Assembly: GCF_015461835.1 (NCBI RefSeq)
Contig: NZ_JACOPX010000004.1
Span: 62,001-126,000, forward strand
Reading direction: 5' to 3'
Origin: Pseudomonas neuropathica
GTDB taxonomy: Bacteria > Pseudomonadota > Gammaproteobacteria > Pseudomonadales > Pseudomonadaceae
DNA: 64,000 nt
The translations under genes were made by a program, and so were the position numbers. Position 1 is the first letter of the stretch; each line of letters starts with the position of its first letter. A model generated the notes under the pieces. That model was not told the origin of the DNA. It saw only the letters and a program-made list of their open reading frames with translations, and did no database searches. Shown here piece by piece: positions 8,501-16,451 of this stretch.

Positions 8501-9214
8501 CTGGATCCGCGCCATCGTTTGGTGACGACCAAATACAACCCGGCACGCACCTGGACCGCTGAAAACTCGGTGGGCATCGGCGGCGCCTACATGTGCGTGT
8601 ACGGCATGGAAGGCCCCGGCGGTTATCAGTTTGTCGGGCGCACTCTGCAGATGTGGAATCGCTACCGCGAAGTCGCTGCGTTCGACGGCAAACCGTGGCT
8701 GCTGCGCTTCTTCGATCAGATTCGTTTCTACCCGGTCAGCGCCGAAGAACTGCTGCGCCTCCGCCGCGATTTTCCGCTGGGGCGCTTCGATCTCAACATC
8801 GAACACAGCCAGCTCAACCTCGCCGATTATCAGGCATTTCTCAGCCGCGAAGCCGAAGGCATCAGCGCCTTTCGTGCCCAACAACAGGGTGCCTTCAATG
8901 CCGAGCGCGAACGCTGGATCGCCAGCGGTCAGGCGCATTTCGACAGCGAAGAAGCCGTGCCGGAATCGACCGAGGATGCGCCACTGGCCGACGGTGAACA
9001 CAGCGTCGACAGCCACATTGCCGGCAACCTCTGGCAAGTGCAGGTCGAGGCCGGCAGCCGTGTCGCGGCGGGCGATGTGCTGGTGATACTCGAGTCGATG
9101 AAGATGGAGATCCCGGTACTCGCGCCGCTGGCCGGGGTGGTGCGCGAGATTCGCGTGCAACCCGGTTCGGCGGTGCGCGCCGGACAACGCGTCGTGGTGC
9201 TGGCACTCGACTGA
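5582..9214 (+). CDS. Guanidine/urea carboxylase, biotin-dependent
   Basis: A 1210-aa multifunctional enzyme. Residues 1 to about 445 are the biotin carboxylase (MFEKVLIANRGAIACRI; ATP-grasp TAGGGGIGMR; EVNTRLQVEHGVTE). A KipA-type carboxyltransferase segment follows (about 455-765, SVQDYPGRLGYW), then a KipI-type segment (about 793-1080). A biotin carrier domain ends the protein, with ESMKME carrying the biotinylated Lys1174. Urea carboxylases share this order; homologues behind ykkC riboswitches carboxylate guanidine, so guanidine is the more likely substrate. A REP doublet lies in frame inside the gene (7880-7956), adding about 26 residues between the two carboxyltransferase segments. Start at 5582 follows AGGGG. 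Confidence 0.93.
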   Translation: MFEKVLIANRGAIACRILRTLASLQIKGVAVYSEADAASLHILHADEAHSLGEGAAAGTYLAVDKILAIAKQSGATAIHPGYGFLSENAAFAEACAAHNIAFIGPTPEQLRVFGLKHTARALAKQHGVPMLEGTELLDSLDAALIAGEQVGYPVMLKSTAGGGGIGMRVCRSASELSESFEAVKRLGQNNFSDAGVFIEKYIQRARHLEVQVFGDGRGEVIALGVRDCSVQRRNQKVLEETPAPNLPEGMAEALCAAAIKLAKAVNYRSAGTVEFVFDSEAQRFYFLEVNTRLQVEHGVTEQVWGVDLVRWMVELAAGELPPLSELYRHLKPEGHAIQARLYAEDPGRDFQPSPGLLTAVEFPPANGIQLRIDTWVEAGCEIPPYFDPMVAKVITWAPTREQARAELHKALGESLLYGVETNRDYLRQILLDTPFASGEPWTRCLEGLVYRANTFEVLSAGTQTSVQDYPGRLGYWAVGVPPSGPMDSRALRLGNRLLGNPEGAAALEITMSGPLLRFNCVAVVAVTGAPIGLTLEGESVPMNTTLLIPAGATLHLGSISGAGARSYLCLRGGLQVPDYLGSKSTFTLGQFGGHGGRALRAGDVLHIAALKDRSAGQQLTEQHITALPAVRQIRVIYGPHAAPEYFTENYISSFFQTQWEVHFNSSRTGVRLIGPKPEWVRADGGEAGLHPSNIHDNPYAIGAVDFTGDMPVILGPDGPSLGGFVCPVTVIEADLWQLGQLKAGDKIQFIPVDLKTARDLALKWDQCRSEPARDEVDAVPELASSRAGSLLHGLLSPVVLALGQGDVQLVARVSGDTHLLLEIGEPELNLVLRFRAHALMQALESKTLHGVIDLTPGIRSLQIHYQPEQLPLADLLGIIAGEWDAVCAASDLQVPSRIVHLPLSWDDPACQLAIEKYMTTVRKDAPWCPSNLEFIRRINDLPNLDEVQRTVFDASYLVMGLGDVYLGAPVATPLDPRHRLVTTKYNPARTWTAENSVGIGGAYMCVYGMEGPGGYQFVGRTLQMWNRYREVAAFDGKPWLLRFFDQIRFYPVSAEELLRLRRDFPLGRFDLNIEHSQLNLADYQAFLSREAEGISAFRAQQQGAFNAERERWIASGQAHFDSEEAVPESTEDAPLADGEHSVDSHIAGNLWQVQVEAGSRVAAGDVLVILESMKMEIPVLAPLAGVVREIRVQPGSAVRAGQRVVVLALD
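7880..7956. repeat. REP doublet inserted in the carboxylase coding frame
   Basis: Perfect 26-base inverted arms (7880-7905 and 7931-7956) enclose a 25-base spacer. The arms match the doublet at 5393-5481. The repeat is read as codons 767 to about 793 without a stop (CRSEPARDEVDAVPELASS then RAGSLLHG), joining KWDQ of the KipA-like part to LLSPVVLALG of the KipI-like part. REP elements are normally intergenic. Confidence 0.92.
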
Positions 9215-9238
9215 AGCCAATTGGATAAGGATCAACTG

Positions 9239-11011
9239 ATGAATCTGCAACTCGATGTTCTGCGCCAGGCCTATCGCAATGGCGACACCACTCCGCGTCA
9301 ACTGCTGCTGAAATTGCGCGAAAAGGCCGCCGCGCTGAACCCGGATTATCACCTGTTCATTCATCTGCTCAGCGCCGCCGAACTGGAGCCGTATCTCGCC
9401 GCCCTCGACGGTCGTGACCTCGACAACCTGCCGCTGTACGGCGTGCCGTTTGCGATCAAGGACAACATTGATCTGGCGGGTATTCCCACCACCGCTGCCT
9501 GCCCGGATTTTGCTTATGTGCCGGAACACTCGGCGACCATCGTCGAGCAGTTGATCGCCTTGGGGGCGATTCCGCTGGGCAAGACCAATCTTGATCAATT
9601 TGCCACGGGCCTCAACGGCAGCCGCTCGCCTTATGGCGCATGCCCGAACAGTGTGCTGACGGAATATCCGTCCGGCGGTTCCAGCGCCGGTTCGTCGCTG
9701 GCGGTGGCATTGGGCGTGGCGAGTTTTGCCTTGGGCACCGACACCGCTGGCTCCGGTCGGGTGCCGGCGGCGCTGAACAATCTGGTCGGGTTGAAGGCGA
9801 GCAAAGGGTTGATCTCCACGGCCGGCGTGCTGCCGGCTTGCCGCACGCTGGATTGCGTGACCACGTTCACCGCCACAGCGCGTGAGGCCAGTCAGTTGCT
9901 GGCGCTGACTGCCAAACTAGATCCGCGCGACGAATACAGCCGCCGCAATCCATCGTGGAATGACAGTTCGGCGTTTGGTGCGCCACGGGCGTTTCGTTTC
10001 GGTGTGCCGCGCGCGCAGGACCTTGAGTTTTTCGGCTGCGTCGAAGGCCCGTTGTTGTTCGGCGATGCCATCGACCGGCTCAAAGCCTTGGGTGGCGAAG
10101 CGGTCGAACTGGACCTGTCGCCATTCCTTGAAGCCGCGCGTTTGCTTTACGAAGGGCCGTGGGTCGCCGAGCGCTACAGCGTGGCGGGCGAGTTGATGGA
10201 GCAAAATCCCGAGGCCGTTTTGCCGGTGATCCGCGCCGTGCTGGCCAAGGCGCCGGCGGTGACCGGCGTGCAGACCTTCCGTGCGCAGTATCGGCTGCAA
10301 GTCCTGAAAGCCCTGTGCGATCAGGCCCTCGAAGGCCTCGACTGCGTGCTCACACCGACTATCGGCCGCCCGGTGACACTGGCCGAACTGCACGCTGAAC
10401 CGGTGCTGCGCAATTCCGAACTGGGTTACTACACCAACTTCATGAACCTGCTCGACTACGCCGCCGTCGCCGTGCCGAGCGCATTCATGGCCAACGGTTT
10501 GCCGTGGGGCGTGACGCTGTTTGGCCGGGCGTTCACCGATCAATACCTGCTGAGCGTGGCCGATGCGCTGCAACGTCAGCTGGATTCCGACCTGCCGACA
10601 CCGGCGAACGCAGCTCGCCATGATCGCGCACGCATCGTGGTGTGTGGCGCGCATCTGCAAGGGTTGGCGTTGAACTGGCAACTGACCCAGCGGGGTGGGC
10701 GCTTGCTGGAAACGACGTTGAGTTCGCCGGACTATCAACTGTATGCGTTGGCCGGCGGCCCACCATTGCGGCCGGGGATGGTGCGAGTCAAGGATGGCGG
10801 CGTGGCGATTGCGGTGGAAGTGTGGGAATTGCCGAGCAGTGAATTGGGCTCGTTCCTGACCGGGATTCCGGCGCCGCTGGGATTGGGCAAAGTGCAACTG
10901 GCGGACGGACGTTGGGAGAGCGGGTTTATCTGCGAGCCGTATGGTCTGGAGGGTGCGCTGGACATCAGCCATTTGGGGGGATGGCGGGCGTATCTTGAAA
11001 CTCGGAGCTGA
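9239..11011 (+). CDS. atzF: Allophanate hydrolase
   Basis: A 590-aa amidase-signature enzyme splitting allophanate to ammonia and carbon dioxide, the last step of the pathway. The catalytic lysine lies in PFAIKDNIDLAG, and the serines in GGSSAGSSLAVALG and GTDTAGSGRVPA. The C-terminal 130 residues (from about RIVVCGAHLQGLAL) form the extra domain seen in AtzF/DUR1,2-type hydrolases. The ATG at 9239 is chosen because AAGGA lies 7 bases upstream; a TTG at 9221 lacks a site. It follows the carboxylase by 24 bases and closes the operon. Two further inverted repeats follow at 11024-11171. Confidence 0.92.
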   Translation: MNLQLDVLRQAYRNGDTTPRQLLLKLREKAAALNPDYHLFIHLLSAAELEPYLAALDGRDLDNLPLYGVPFAIKDNIDLAGIPTTAACPDFAYVPEHSATIVEQLIALGAIPLGKTNLDQFATGLNGSRSPYGACPNSVLTEYPSGGSSAGSSLAVALGVASFALGTDTAGSGRVPAALNNLVGLKASKGLISTAGVLPACRTLDCVTTFTATAREASQLLALTAKLDPRDEYSRRNPSWNDSSAFGAPRAFRFGVPRAQDLEFFGCVEGPLLFGDAIDRLKALGGEAVELDLSPFLEAARLLYEGPWVAERYSVAGELMEQNPEAVLPVIRAVLAKAPAVTGVQTFRAQYRLQVLKALCDQALEGLDCVLTPTIGRPVTLAELHAEPVLRNSELGYYTNFMNLLDYAAVAVPSAFMANGLPWGVTLFGRAFTDQYLLSVADALQRQLDSDLPTPANAARHDRARIVVCGAHLQGLALNWQLTQRGGRLLETTLSSPDYQLYALAGGPPLRPGMVRVKDGGVAIAVEVWELPSSELGSFLTGIPAPLGLGKVQLADGRWESGFICEPYGLEGALDISHLGGWRAYLETRS

Positions 11012-11023
11012 TCCAGAAACCAG

Positions 11024-11171
11024 CCCTCACCCTGGCCCTCTCCCGCAGGGAGAGGGGACTGACCGAGGTGTATTTGAGAGAGTTGCCATTCGGTAATACC
11101 GAGCCGAACACAATATTTGAATTCACCACAATTTAGCCCCCTCTCCCTCCGGGAGAGGGTTGGGGTGAGGG
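11024..11171. repeat. Intergenic inverted-repeat pair, probable operon end
   Basis: Two hairpins, CCCTCTCCC-GCA-GGGAGAGGG (11036-11056) and CCCTCTCCC-TCC-GGGAGAGGG (about 11138-11159), are flanked by the outer complementary arms CCCTCACC (11024-11031) and GGTGAGGG (11164-11171). The whole unit can fold into one large structure. It is a common repeat type in Pseudomonas intergenic regions and may act as the operon's terminator or mRNA stabiliser. Confidence 0.75.
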
Positions 11172-11293
11172 AGCGATCCTCCTGACACCCCCTCTGCGTC
11201 ATATCCCCCGCCATTTCAGGCATAAATCCCGCAGGCTTTTCCCGGCCATCCCACTAGAATGCATGCCATCGGGCCACTGCCAACGGAACCGCC

Positions 11294-12781
11294 ATGCCGC
11301 TTCGTTCTCCCCTGTACTCGCAACGCTCGCTGGTCCTGACGCTGATCGCCCTGCTCGGCGCCGGTTTCCTTGCCACGTCGTTGCTCAGCTACTACGCCTC
11401 CCGCGAGTCGATCCGCGACAACATCGTCAACACTGAACTGCCGCTGACGTCCGATACGGTGTACTCGGAAATCCAGAAAGATCTGGTCCGGCCGATCCTG
11501 ATTTCCTCGATGATGTCTCGCGACACCTTCATGCGCGACTGGGTGGTCAACGGCGAGCAGAATCCCGAGCAGATGACCCGCTACCTCGACGAGGTCATGA
11601 CCCACTACGGCGCCTACACCGCGTTCTTCGTCTCCAACAGCACCCACACCTACTACCACGCCAAAGGCGTGCTCAAGCAGGTCAAGGTCGATGAACCGCG
11701 CGACGCCTGGTACTTCCGCGTGCGCGACATGAAGGATCCGTACGAGATCAACGTCGACCCGGATCTGGCCAACAAGGACAACCTGACCTTCTTCATCAAC
11801 TACAAGGTTTACGACTACCACAACCGCTTTATCGGCGCGGCCGGGGTCGGTCTGACCGTGGACGCGGTGATCAAGCTGATCGACAAGTATCAACAGCGCT
11901 ATCAACGCAGTGTGTACTTCGTCGATACCTTTGGCCGGTTGGTCCTGACCGGCGCCGAAGGCGGGCCTGAAGGCGCGCACATCGGTCAGAGCCTGAGTGA
12001 GCTGGAGAGCATGAAAAGCCTGGTCAGCCAGTTGCCCAAACCGCACAGCGGCAGCTACGAATACTCAGCCCAGGGCCAGGGGCACTTCCTCAACGTACGG
12101 TTTATCCCGGAGCTGAACTGGTACCTGTTCGTCGATAAACGCGAAGACGGCGCGCTGAGCGAAATCCGCCAGTCGCTGTATCTGAATCTGCTGATCTGCC
12201 TGCTGGTGACGCTGATTGTGTTGGCGCTGCTCAACCGCGTGATCAAACGTTATCAAAGCAAAATCCAGGCGCAGGCCATTCTCGACAGCCTCACCGAACT
12301 GCCCAACCGCCGAGGCTTCGATATTCTCGCCGCGCAGGCCCTGCACGAAGCCCGACGCGAAACCAAACCGTTAACCGCGTTGCTGCTCGACCTCGATCAC
12401 TTCAAGGTGTTGAACGACACCTACGGGCACATGGCCGGCGATCAGGTGCTGATCGGTTTTGCCCGCGATCTGCAAAGTTGCCTGCGCCATGCCGACATTG
12501 TCTGCCGCTGGGGCGGTGAGGAATTTATCGTTTTACTGAAGGACACCGACGGCGATACCGGTCAGAAAATTGCCGAAAAGATCCGCCAACACGTCGAACA
12601 ACAGGAATATGCCTACGACGGCCACAGCCTCAATCTGACGGTAAGCATCGGCGCCACCACCCTGCAACGCGATGACACCTTGCACAGCCTGCTGTCGCGG
12701 GCCGATCATGCGATGTACCGAGCCAAACAAACCGGCCGCAACCGCACCTGCGTGGAAATGCCTCACTCGACTTATGCCTGA
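11294..12781 (+). CDS. Membrane diguanylate cyclase with periplasmic Cache-type sensor
   Basis: A 495-aa protein. It has a membrane helix at about residues 14-36, a periplasmic region of about 260 residues with Cache-like features (DAWYFRVRD, NVDPDLANKDNLTFFINYKV, GAAGVGLTVDAVIKLI), a second membrane helix near residues 295-315 and a C-terminal GGDEF domain. The active-site loop is GGEEF (G407-F411), fully intact, so the enzyme should make cyclic di-GMP in response to an outside ligand. An RxxD inhibitory site is not evident before the loop (LQSCLRHAD lies there instead). The next gene overlaps its last 8 bases. Confidence 0.93.
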   Translation: MPLRSPLYSQRSLVLTLIALLGAGFLATSLLSYYASRESIRDNIVNTELPLTSDTVYSEIQKDLVRPILISSMMSRDTFMRDWVVNGEQNPEQMTRYLDEVMTHYGAYTAFFVSNSTHTYYHAKGVLKQVKVDEPRDAWYFRVRDMKDPYEINVDPDLANKDNLTFFINYKVYDYHNRFIGAAGVGLTVDAVIKLIDKYQQRYQRSVYFVDTFGRLVLTGAEGGPEGAHIGQSLSELESMKSLVSQLPKPHSGSYEYSAQGQGHFLNVRFIPELNWYLFVDKREDGALSEIRQSLYLNLLICLLVTLIVLALLNRVIKRYQSKIQAQAILDSLTELPNRRGFDILAAQALHEARRETKPLTALLLDLDHFKVLNDTYGHMAGDQVLIGFARDLQSCLRHADIVCRWGGEEFIVLLKDTDGDTGQKIAEKIRQHVEQQEYAYDGHSLNLTVSIGATTLQRDDTLHSLLSRADHAMYRAKQTGRNRTCVEMPHSTYA

Positions 12782-13004
12782 TTCCAACGTTAAACCCGAC
12801 CACTGCCCGGCCTGCGGCGCCCGCAACGATTGCAGCCTTGCCGACCCGCGCACCGCCGACCGCGAATGCTGGTGCTATGGCGTCAGCATCGACCCGGCCG
12901 TGCTTGAAGCGTTGCCGCCAGAGTTGCGTAACCAGTCCTGCCTGTGCCCGCGTTGCGCGCAAGTCGAGGCGCAACTGCAAGCGGCCAAGCGGCCGATCCC
13001 GTAA
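12774..13004 (+). CDS. Cysteine-rich CWC family protein
   Basis: A 76-aa protein overlapping the end of the diguanylate cyclase gene by 8 bases. It has CPACGARNDC near the N-terminus, the name-giving CWCYGV motif and CLCPRC near the C-terminus. These are paired cysteines of a small metal-binding fold. The CWC family is widespread in Proteobacteria, often just before the rsuA-type gene as here; its role is not known. It lies 33 bases before the pseudouridine synthase gene. Confidence 0.85.
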   Translation: MPDSNVKPDHCPACGARNDCSLADPRTADRECWCYGVSIDPAVLEALPPELRNQSCLCPRCAQVEAQLQAAKRPIP

Positions 13005-13037
13005 GATGCGCGCCCCTTCATTTACTGAACTCTGAAC

Positions 13038-13730
13038 ATGCGTGTCGACCGTTTCCTCAGCAACCTGCCCCGCTACAACCGTCAGCAGGTTCGTCTGTTG
13101 CTGGTGGAAAAGCGCGTGCGGGTTGACGGAAAAGTCGTCAGCGATCCGCACAGCGAAGTGCTGGAATTCAGCCGTGTCGAAGTCGATGACGAAGTCCTGC
13201 AAAGCGGCAAACCGGCACGCTATTTCATGCTGCACAAACCGCCGGGCTGCGTCAGCGCCACCCGCGATCCGCAACATCCCACCGTGCTCGACCTGATCGA
13301 TGAGCCGGACAAGGACGACCTGCACATCGCCGGACGTCTGGATTTCAACACCACCGGCCTGATGCTGATCACCAACGACGGCGCGTGGTCGCGACGCCTG
13401 ACCCAGCCGCAGACCAAACTGCCGAAGGTCTATTACGTCGAGACCGAACAGGAGATTGGCGCGCACTATGCGAGCACCTTTGCCGAAGGGATCTACTTCG
13501 CTTTCGAAGACCTGACCACGCAGCCGGCGCAATTGGAGCTCCTTGGGCCACGCTCGGCGCGGCTGAGCATCGTCGAAGGTCGCTACCATCAGGTGAAGCG
13601 CATGTTTGGGTTCTTCAACAACAAAGTCCTGCGCCTGCACCGCGAATCCATGGGTCTTCTGCACCTCGATAACGCGCTAAAACCGGGCGAGTACCGCGCT
13701 TTGCGCACCGAAGAGATCCATTTGTTCTAA
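13038..13730 (+). CDS. rsuA: 16S rRNA pseudouridine(516) synthase, RsuA type
   Basis: A 230-aa enzyme with an N-terminal S4 RNA-binding domain (about residues 1-60, MRVDRFLSNLPRYNRQQVR) and a catalytic domain carrying GRLDFNTTGL (99-108), in which Asp102 is the expected nucleophile. RYHQVKRMFGFFNNKVLRLHR near the C-terminus is typical of the RsuA/RluB/E/F group. RsuA isomerises a uridine in the small-subunit rRNA during ribosome assembly. The assignment to RsuA rather than another member rests on overall length and the CWC-rsuA neighbourhood. Confidence 0.85.
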   Translation: MRVDRFLSNLPRYNRQQVRLLLVEKRVRVDGKVVSDPHSEVLEFSRVEVDDEVLQSGKPARYFMLHKPPGCVSATRDPQHPTVLDLIDEPDKDDLHIAGRLDFNTTGLMLITNDGAWSRRLTQPQTKLPKVYYVETEQEIGAHYASTFAEGIYFAFEDLTTQPAQLELLGPRSARLSIVEGRYHQVKRMFGFFNNKVLRLHRESMGLLHLDNALKPGEYRALRTEEIHLF

Positions 13731-14046
13731 GCCCGCGACCGCTCAGCAGAAGTTGTCGAACAATTTACCAACGGCACTTGCGCGATCCCGACTCCCCTGC
13801 TTGAATCAGGACGTCGGCCAGATTGTGACCGATGAGTCACACCATACCTCTAAGAAACTTTTTGCCGGTCGTAAGCCCCAAGGGCTTCGCCTCAGCCGGC
13901 AGACTGCCCGCCAATAACAACACCCGTCGACCGCAGTCATGGATCGACATGGGCCAAGCAAATTCCAGGCGTATGCCTACCTGTCACAAAGCTCGTGCAA
14001 TCTCTATTTGCGCGCATACCCGCTTGCTTGCCAGGAGTCTTATGAC
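13731..14046. other. Intergenic region before phaG with inverted repeat
   Basis: No gene is seen in these 316 bases. The notable element is TGTGAC-CGATGA-GTCACA (13824-13841), a perfect 6-base inverted repeat that could be a dimeric regulator's site. A phaG frame extends back to 13939, but its ATG there lacks a ribosome-binding site. Confidence 0.5.
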
Positions 14047-14931
14047 ATGAGGCCAGAAATCGCTGTGCTGGATATACAGGGTCAGTATCGGGTTTACACG
14101 GAGTTCTATCGCGCAGACGCCGCAGAAAAGACCATCATCCTGGTCAACGGCTCGATGGCCACGACTGCGTCGTTTGCACAGACTGTGAAAAACCTGCACC
14201 CGCAATTCAACGTGGTCTGCTACGACCAGCCCTACGCGGGCCGGTCAAAAGCCCACAACCGCCACGAGAAACATCTGACGAAGGACGTCGAAGGGCAGAT
14301 TCTGCTCGAGCTGATTGACCACTTCGCCGCCGAACACGTGCTGTCGTTCTCCTGGGGCGGCGCCGCGACCCTGGTCGCCCTCGCCCACCAGCCACGGCGC
14401 ATCGAACGGGCGGTGATCAGCTCGTTTTCGCCAGTGATCAACGCGCACATGCTCGACTACCTCGAACGCGGCGTCGACTACCTCGGCCAGCGCGACGGCG
14501 ACCGCGTCGGCCATCTGGTCAACAACACCATCGGCAAACACCTGCCGTCGTTGTTCAAACGCTTCAACTATCGCCACGTCAGCAGCCTGGCCGAGCACGA
14601 ATACGGGCAGATGCACTTCCACATCAGCGACGTGCTGCACAGCGATCGGCAGTGCTATCTGAATGCGGCGAAAAAGATCAACGTGCCGGTGCTGTTTTTA
14701 AACGGCGAATGGGACGAATACACCGCTGCAGAAGATGCGCGCCTGTTCGGCAACCACGTGGCGCAGAGCACGTTCACCACGCTGCAAGCGACTGGGCATT
14801 TTCTCGACATGGAACACAAGGCCGCGTGCCGCGATAGCCAGAATGCCCTGCTCGGCTTTCTGAAACCGGCACAGCAGACCAGCCGAACGCGTTACTCGTT
14901 TGTTCAGGATCAACATGCACTGGCTATTTGA
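14047..14931 (+). CDS. phaG: 3-hydroxyacyl-ACP thioesterase/transacylase PhaG
   Basis: A 294-aa alpha/beta hydrolase. MRPEIAVLDIQGQYRVYTEF and the following 100 residues match PhaG of Pseudomonas as I recall it almost word for word. The triad is Ser102 (SFSWGG), Asp223 (NGEWDEYT) and His251 (ATGHFLDME). PhaG diverts 3-hydroxyacyl groups from fatty-acid synthesis into medium-chain polyhydroxyalkanoate; RhlA of rhamnolipid synthesis is a relative, but the N-terminus fits PhaG. Start at 14047 follows AGGAG by 9 bases. It is the last backbone gene before the tRNA-Gly and island. Confidence 0.92.
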   Translation: MRPEIAVLDIQGQYRVYTEFYRADAAEKTIILVNGSMATTASFAQTVKNLHPQFNVVCYDQPYAGRSKAHNRHEKHLTKDVEGQILLELIDHFAAEHVLSFSWGGAATLVALAHQPRRIERAVISSFSPVINAHMLDYLERGVDYLGQRDGDRVGHLVNNTIGKHLPSLFKRFNYRHVSSLAEHEYGQMHFHISDVLHSDRQCYLNAAKKINVPVLFLNGEWDEYTAAEDARLFGNHVAQSTFTTLQATGHFLDMEHKAACRDSQNALLGFLKPAQQTSRTRYSFVQDQHALAI

Positions 14932-15089
14932 AAGAGTGTCGTCGCGAGCGAGGCTGTGGGGTCGGGATTTGGCTTTTCTCACCGCAGCGCTCGCCCGCGA
15001 TTGACCGTTTGCAGTGATTTAAAGCGTTCATGAGTAAAAGAAAAACTTCAAATCCGTGGCCGAGTCTGGTACAAAGTCAGCCGCTCTGA
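14932..15089. other. Spacer between phaG and split tRNA-Gly
   Basis: No gene. A partial REP-like sequence, TCGTCGCGAGCGAGGCTGTGGGG and CTCGCCCGCGATTGACC, occupies about 14939-15006. The rest is AT-rich and may hold the tRNA promoter. Confidence 0.4.
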
Positions 15090-15143
15090 GCGGGTATAGT
15101 TTAATGGTAGAACAGTAGCTTCCCAAGCTTCCGACGAGGGTTC
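15090..15143 (+). pseudogene. 5' part of host tRNA-Gly(CCC), split by the island
   Basis: The acceptor 5' strand GCGGGTA, a D-arm, an anticodon loop TTCCCAA (anticodon CCC) and the T-arm start GAGGGTTC are present, then the tRNA sequence stops and TTATTGGACA begins. Joined to 62269-62288 it gives a complete cloverleaf: GCGGGTA pairs with TACCCGC and GAGGG with CCCTC. The anticodon stem has one T-T mismatch (GTAGC/GCTTC). It is therefore read as the left half of an interrupted gene. Confidence 0.85.
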
Positions 15144-15153
15144 TTATTGGACA
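15144..15153 (+). repeat. Left terminal inverted repeat of island
   Basis: TTATTGGACA begins exactly where the host tRNA T-arm is broken (after GGTTC). Its complement TGTCCAATAA lies at 62253-62262, one base before the other tRNA part. The position and orientation mark it as the element's left end. Confidence 0.8.
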
Positions 15154-15186
15154 GCCCGTTTTGGTGAGTAAAGACTGACGCAAAAA

Positions 15187-15260
15187 GCGGGTATAGTTTA
15201 GTGGTAAAACGAAAGCTTCCCAAGCTTTAGTTGAGGGTTCGATTCCCTCTACCCGCTCCA
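15187..15260 (+). tRNA. tRNA-Gly(CCC), carried by the island
   Basis: A full 74-base cloverleaf including encoded CCA. The acceptor GCGGGTA pairs with TACCCGC, the anticodon stem AAAGC/GCTTT is fully paired around TTCCCAA (anticodon CCC), and the T-arm is GAGGG-TTCGATT-CCCTC. It lies 43 bases inside the left island end, just after the broken host copy, and differs from that copy in the D-loop and anticodon stem. It most likely supplies the glycine tRNA reading GGG that insertion destroyed. Confidence 0.93.
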
Positions 15261-15710
15261 TCTCCCTCCAGTCAAAGCCCCATATTCTTTGTCTTTCAGA
15301 GCACTTAAGCCGACGAAAGCGAATTCCTCCCCATGCTGGCTTCACAGCATCCCGTCAAACCGTTTCGGTTAGAAATCTGCCTGCAGTCACTGACCAAAGT
15401 GGTGAGTAAAGGGCTGCGACACTGGCACGCAACAAGATCGCACCTTCGTACCCACGCTCCACAAAATCCCTTCCCCATTTTCAATATTTAGCCACATATT
15501 GATCGCCTTCCAGCTAGTCTCTTCCTGTGAAGAATTCCAACCTCAAAGCCCAGCAGTAACCCACATGAGGCATCAGCCTCCAGGAATTCCAGTAATGCCC
15601 TAACAATCCGGTAGCAAGATCAGAGAGCCAGAACAGTCGAGGGCAGATCCGCCCCATCCCAATGCGGCGATTCAAAATCTGGAGTTCCACAAGGAAGTGA
15701 AAGGATAGCG
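15261..15710. other. Island left-end region, no gene seen
   Basis: These 450 bases hold no convincing reading frame. GGTGAGTAAAG occurs at 15401-15411, a copy of an 11-mer also found at 15163-15173 and 62159-62169, that is, near both island ends. It is a candidate binding site for the island's recombination proteins. Confidence 0.4.
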
Positions 15711-16451
15711 ATGAACACCCGCGCGAGTAGAGAACCCAGACCGCACGCTGCCCCTATAGCGGACAACGACTGTTTTGAGCAGCTCATGCACCTCGTAAGC
15801 ATGAACGGTTATGCATTCACCAGAACCTTTCTTCCTAAATCATCGACCCAAGAAATCGCAATTCGCCTCGGCTCCATTCTTGATCCACAGAAAATTGCAC
15901 CAGGCCATGGGATCGCAACCGTTCAGACGTTAAAGCCAAGAGAGTCAAGTGACCTCGACCTTCAAACCTACGGCGGAGTTTATGGCCGAAACGAGTTTCC
16001 TCTTCATTCCGACTACGCCCACTGGGGATCACCACCCCACTTCCTGATGCTGCGCTGCCTTGAGGGCACCCCCTCGGTGAGCACCTATCTACTGCCAGCC
16101 TCTGACATTCTTGAGCATGCAGATGGACTCGCAGAAAGAGCCGTCGTAGTGCCGCGCAGAGCCCAGCCTGGAAGGATGTTATGCCCCATGCCAGTTTGCT
16201 TCCGAGACGGGGGATATGCGGGACTGCGCTGGGACTATCTGTTTCTCAAACCACTGAATCAGGCTGCAATCAGAGTCGGCGAAAGCATCAAATCGATCCA
16301 AGACATCCGGCGTATCGATGTCTGTCTGGCCGATCCCGGAGATACGCTAATTATTGATAACTGGCGAATGCTACATGGACGATCTTCGGTTCCAAGCGCG
16401 ACACACCGACGATTGGAGCGGATCTACGTTTCAAAACTTTGGGAGCAGTAA
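15711..16451 (+). CDS. TauD/TfdA-like 2-oxoglutarate/Fe(II) dioxygenase
   Basis: A 246-aa protein of the TauD/TfdA fold. The iron ligands are visible: H99-x-D101 in EFPLHSDYAHWG and the distal H222 in NWRMLHGRSSV, with Arg residues at 233-237 (HRRLERIYV) placed to bind 2-oxoglutarate. The substrate is unknown. It is not next to sulfonate genes; instead it is the first island gene and overlaps the next gene by 1 base (TAATG), so the two form a coupled pair. The partner has HEPN-like and zinc-ribbon features, which suggests a role in defence or conflict, by inference. Start follows AAGGA. Confidence 0.8.
   Translation: MNTRASREPRPHAAPIADNDCFEQLMHLVSMNGYAFTRTFLPKSSTQEIAIRLGSILDPQKIAPGHGIATVQTLKPRESSDLDLQTYGGVYGRNEFPLHSDYAHWGSPPHFLMLRCLEGTPSVSTYLLPASDILEHADGLAERAVVVPRRAQPGRMLCPMPVCFRDGGYAGLRWDYLFLKPLNQAAIRVGESIKSIQDIRRIDVCLADPGDTLIIDNWRMLHGRSSVPSATHRRLERIYVSKLWEQ

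Noticed and set aside
15028..15345. A 105-codon minus-strand frame over the tRNA genes.
   Set aside because: It is an antisense reading of the two tRNA sequences (MERVEGIEPSTKAW-type artefact) with no ribosome-binding site.
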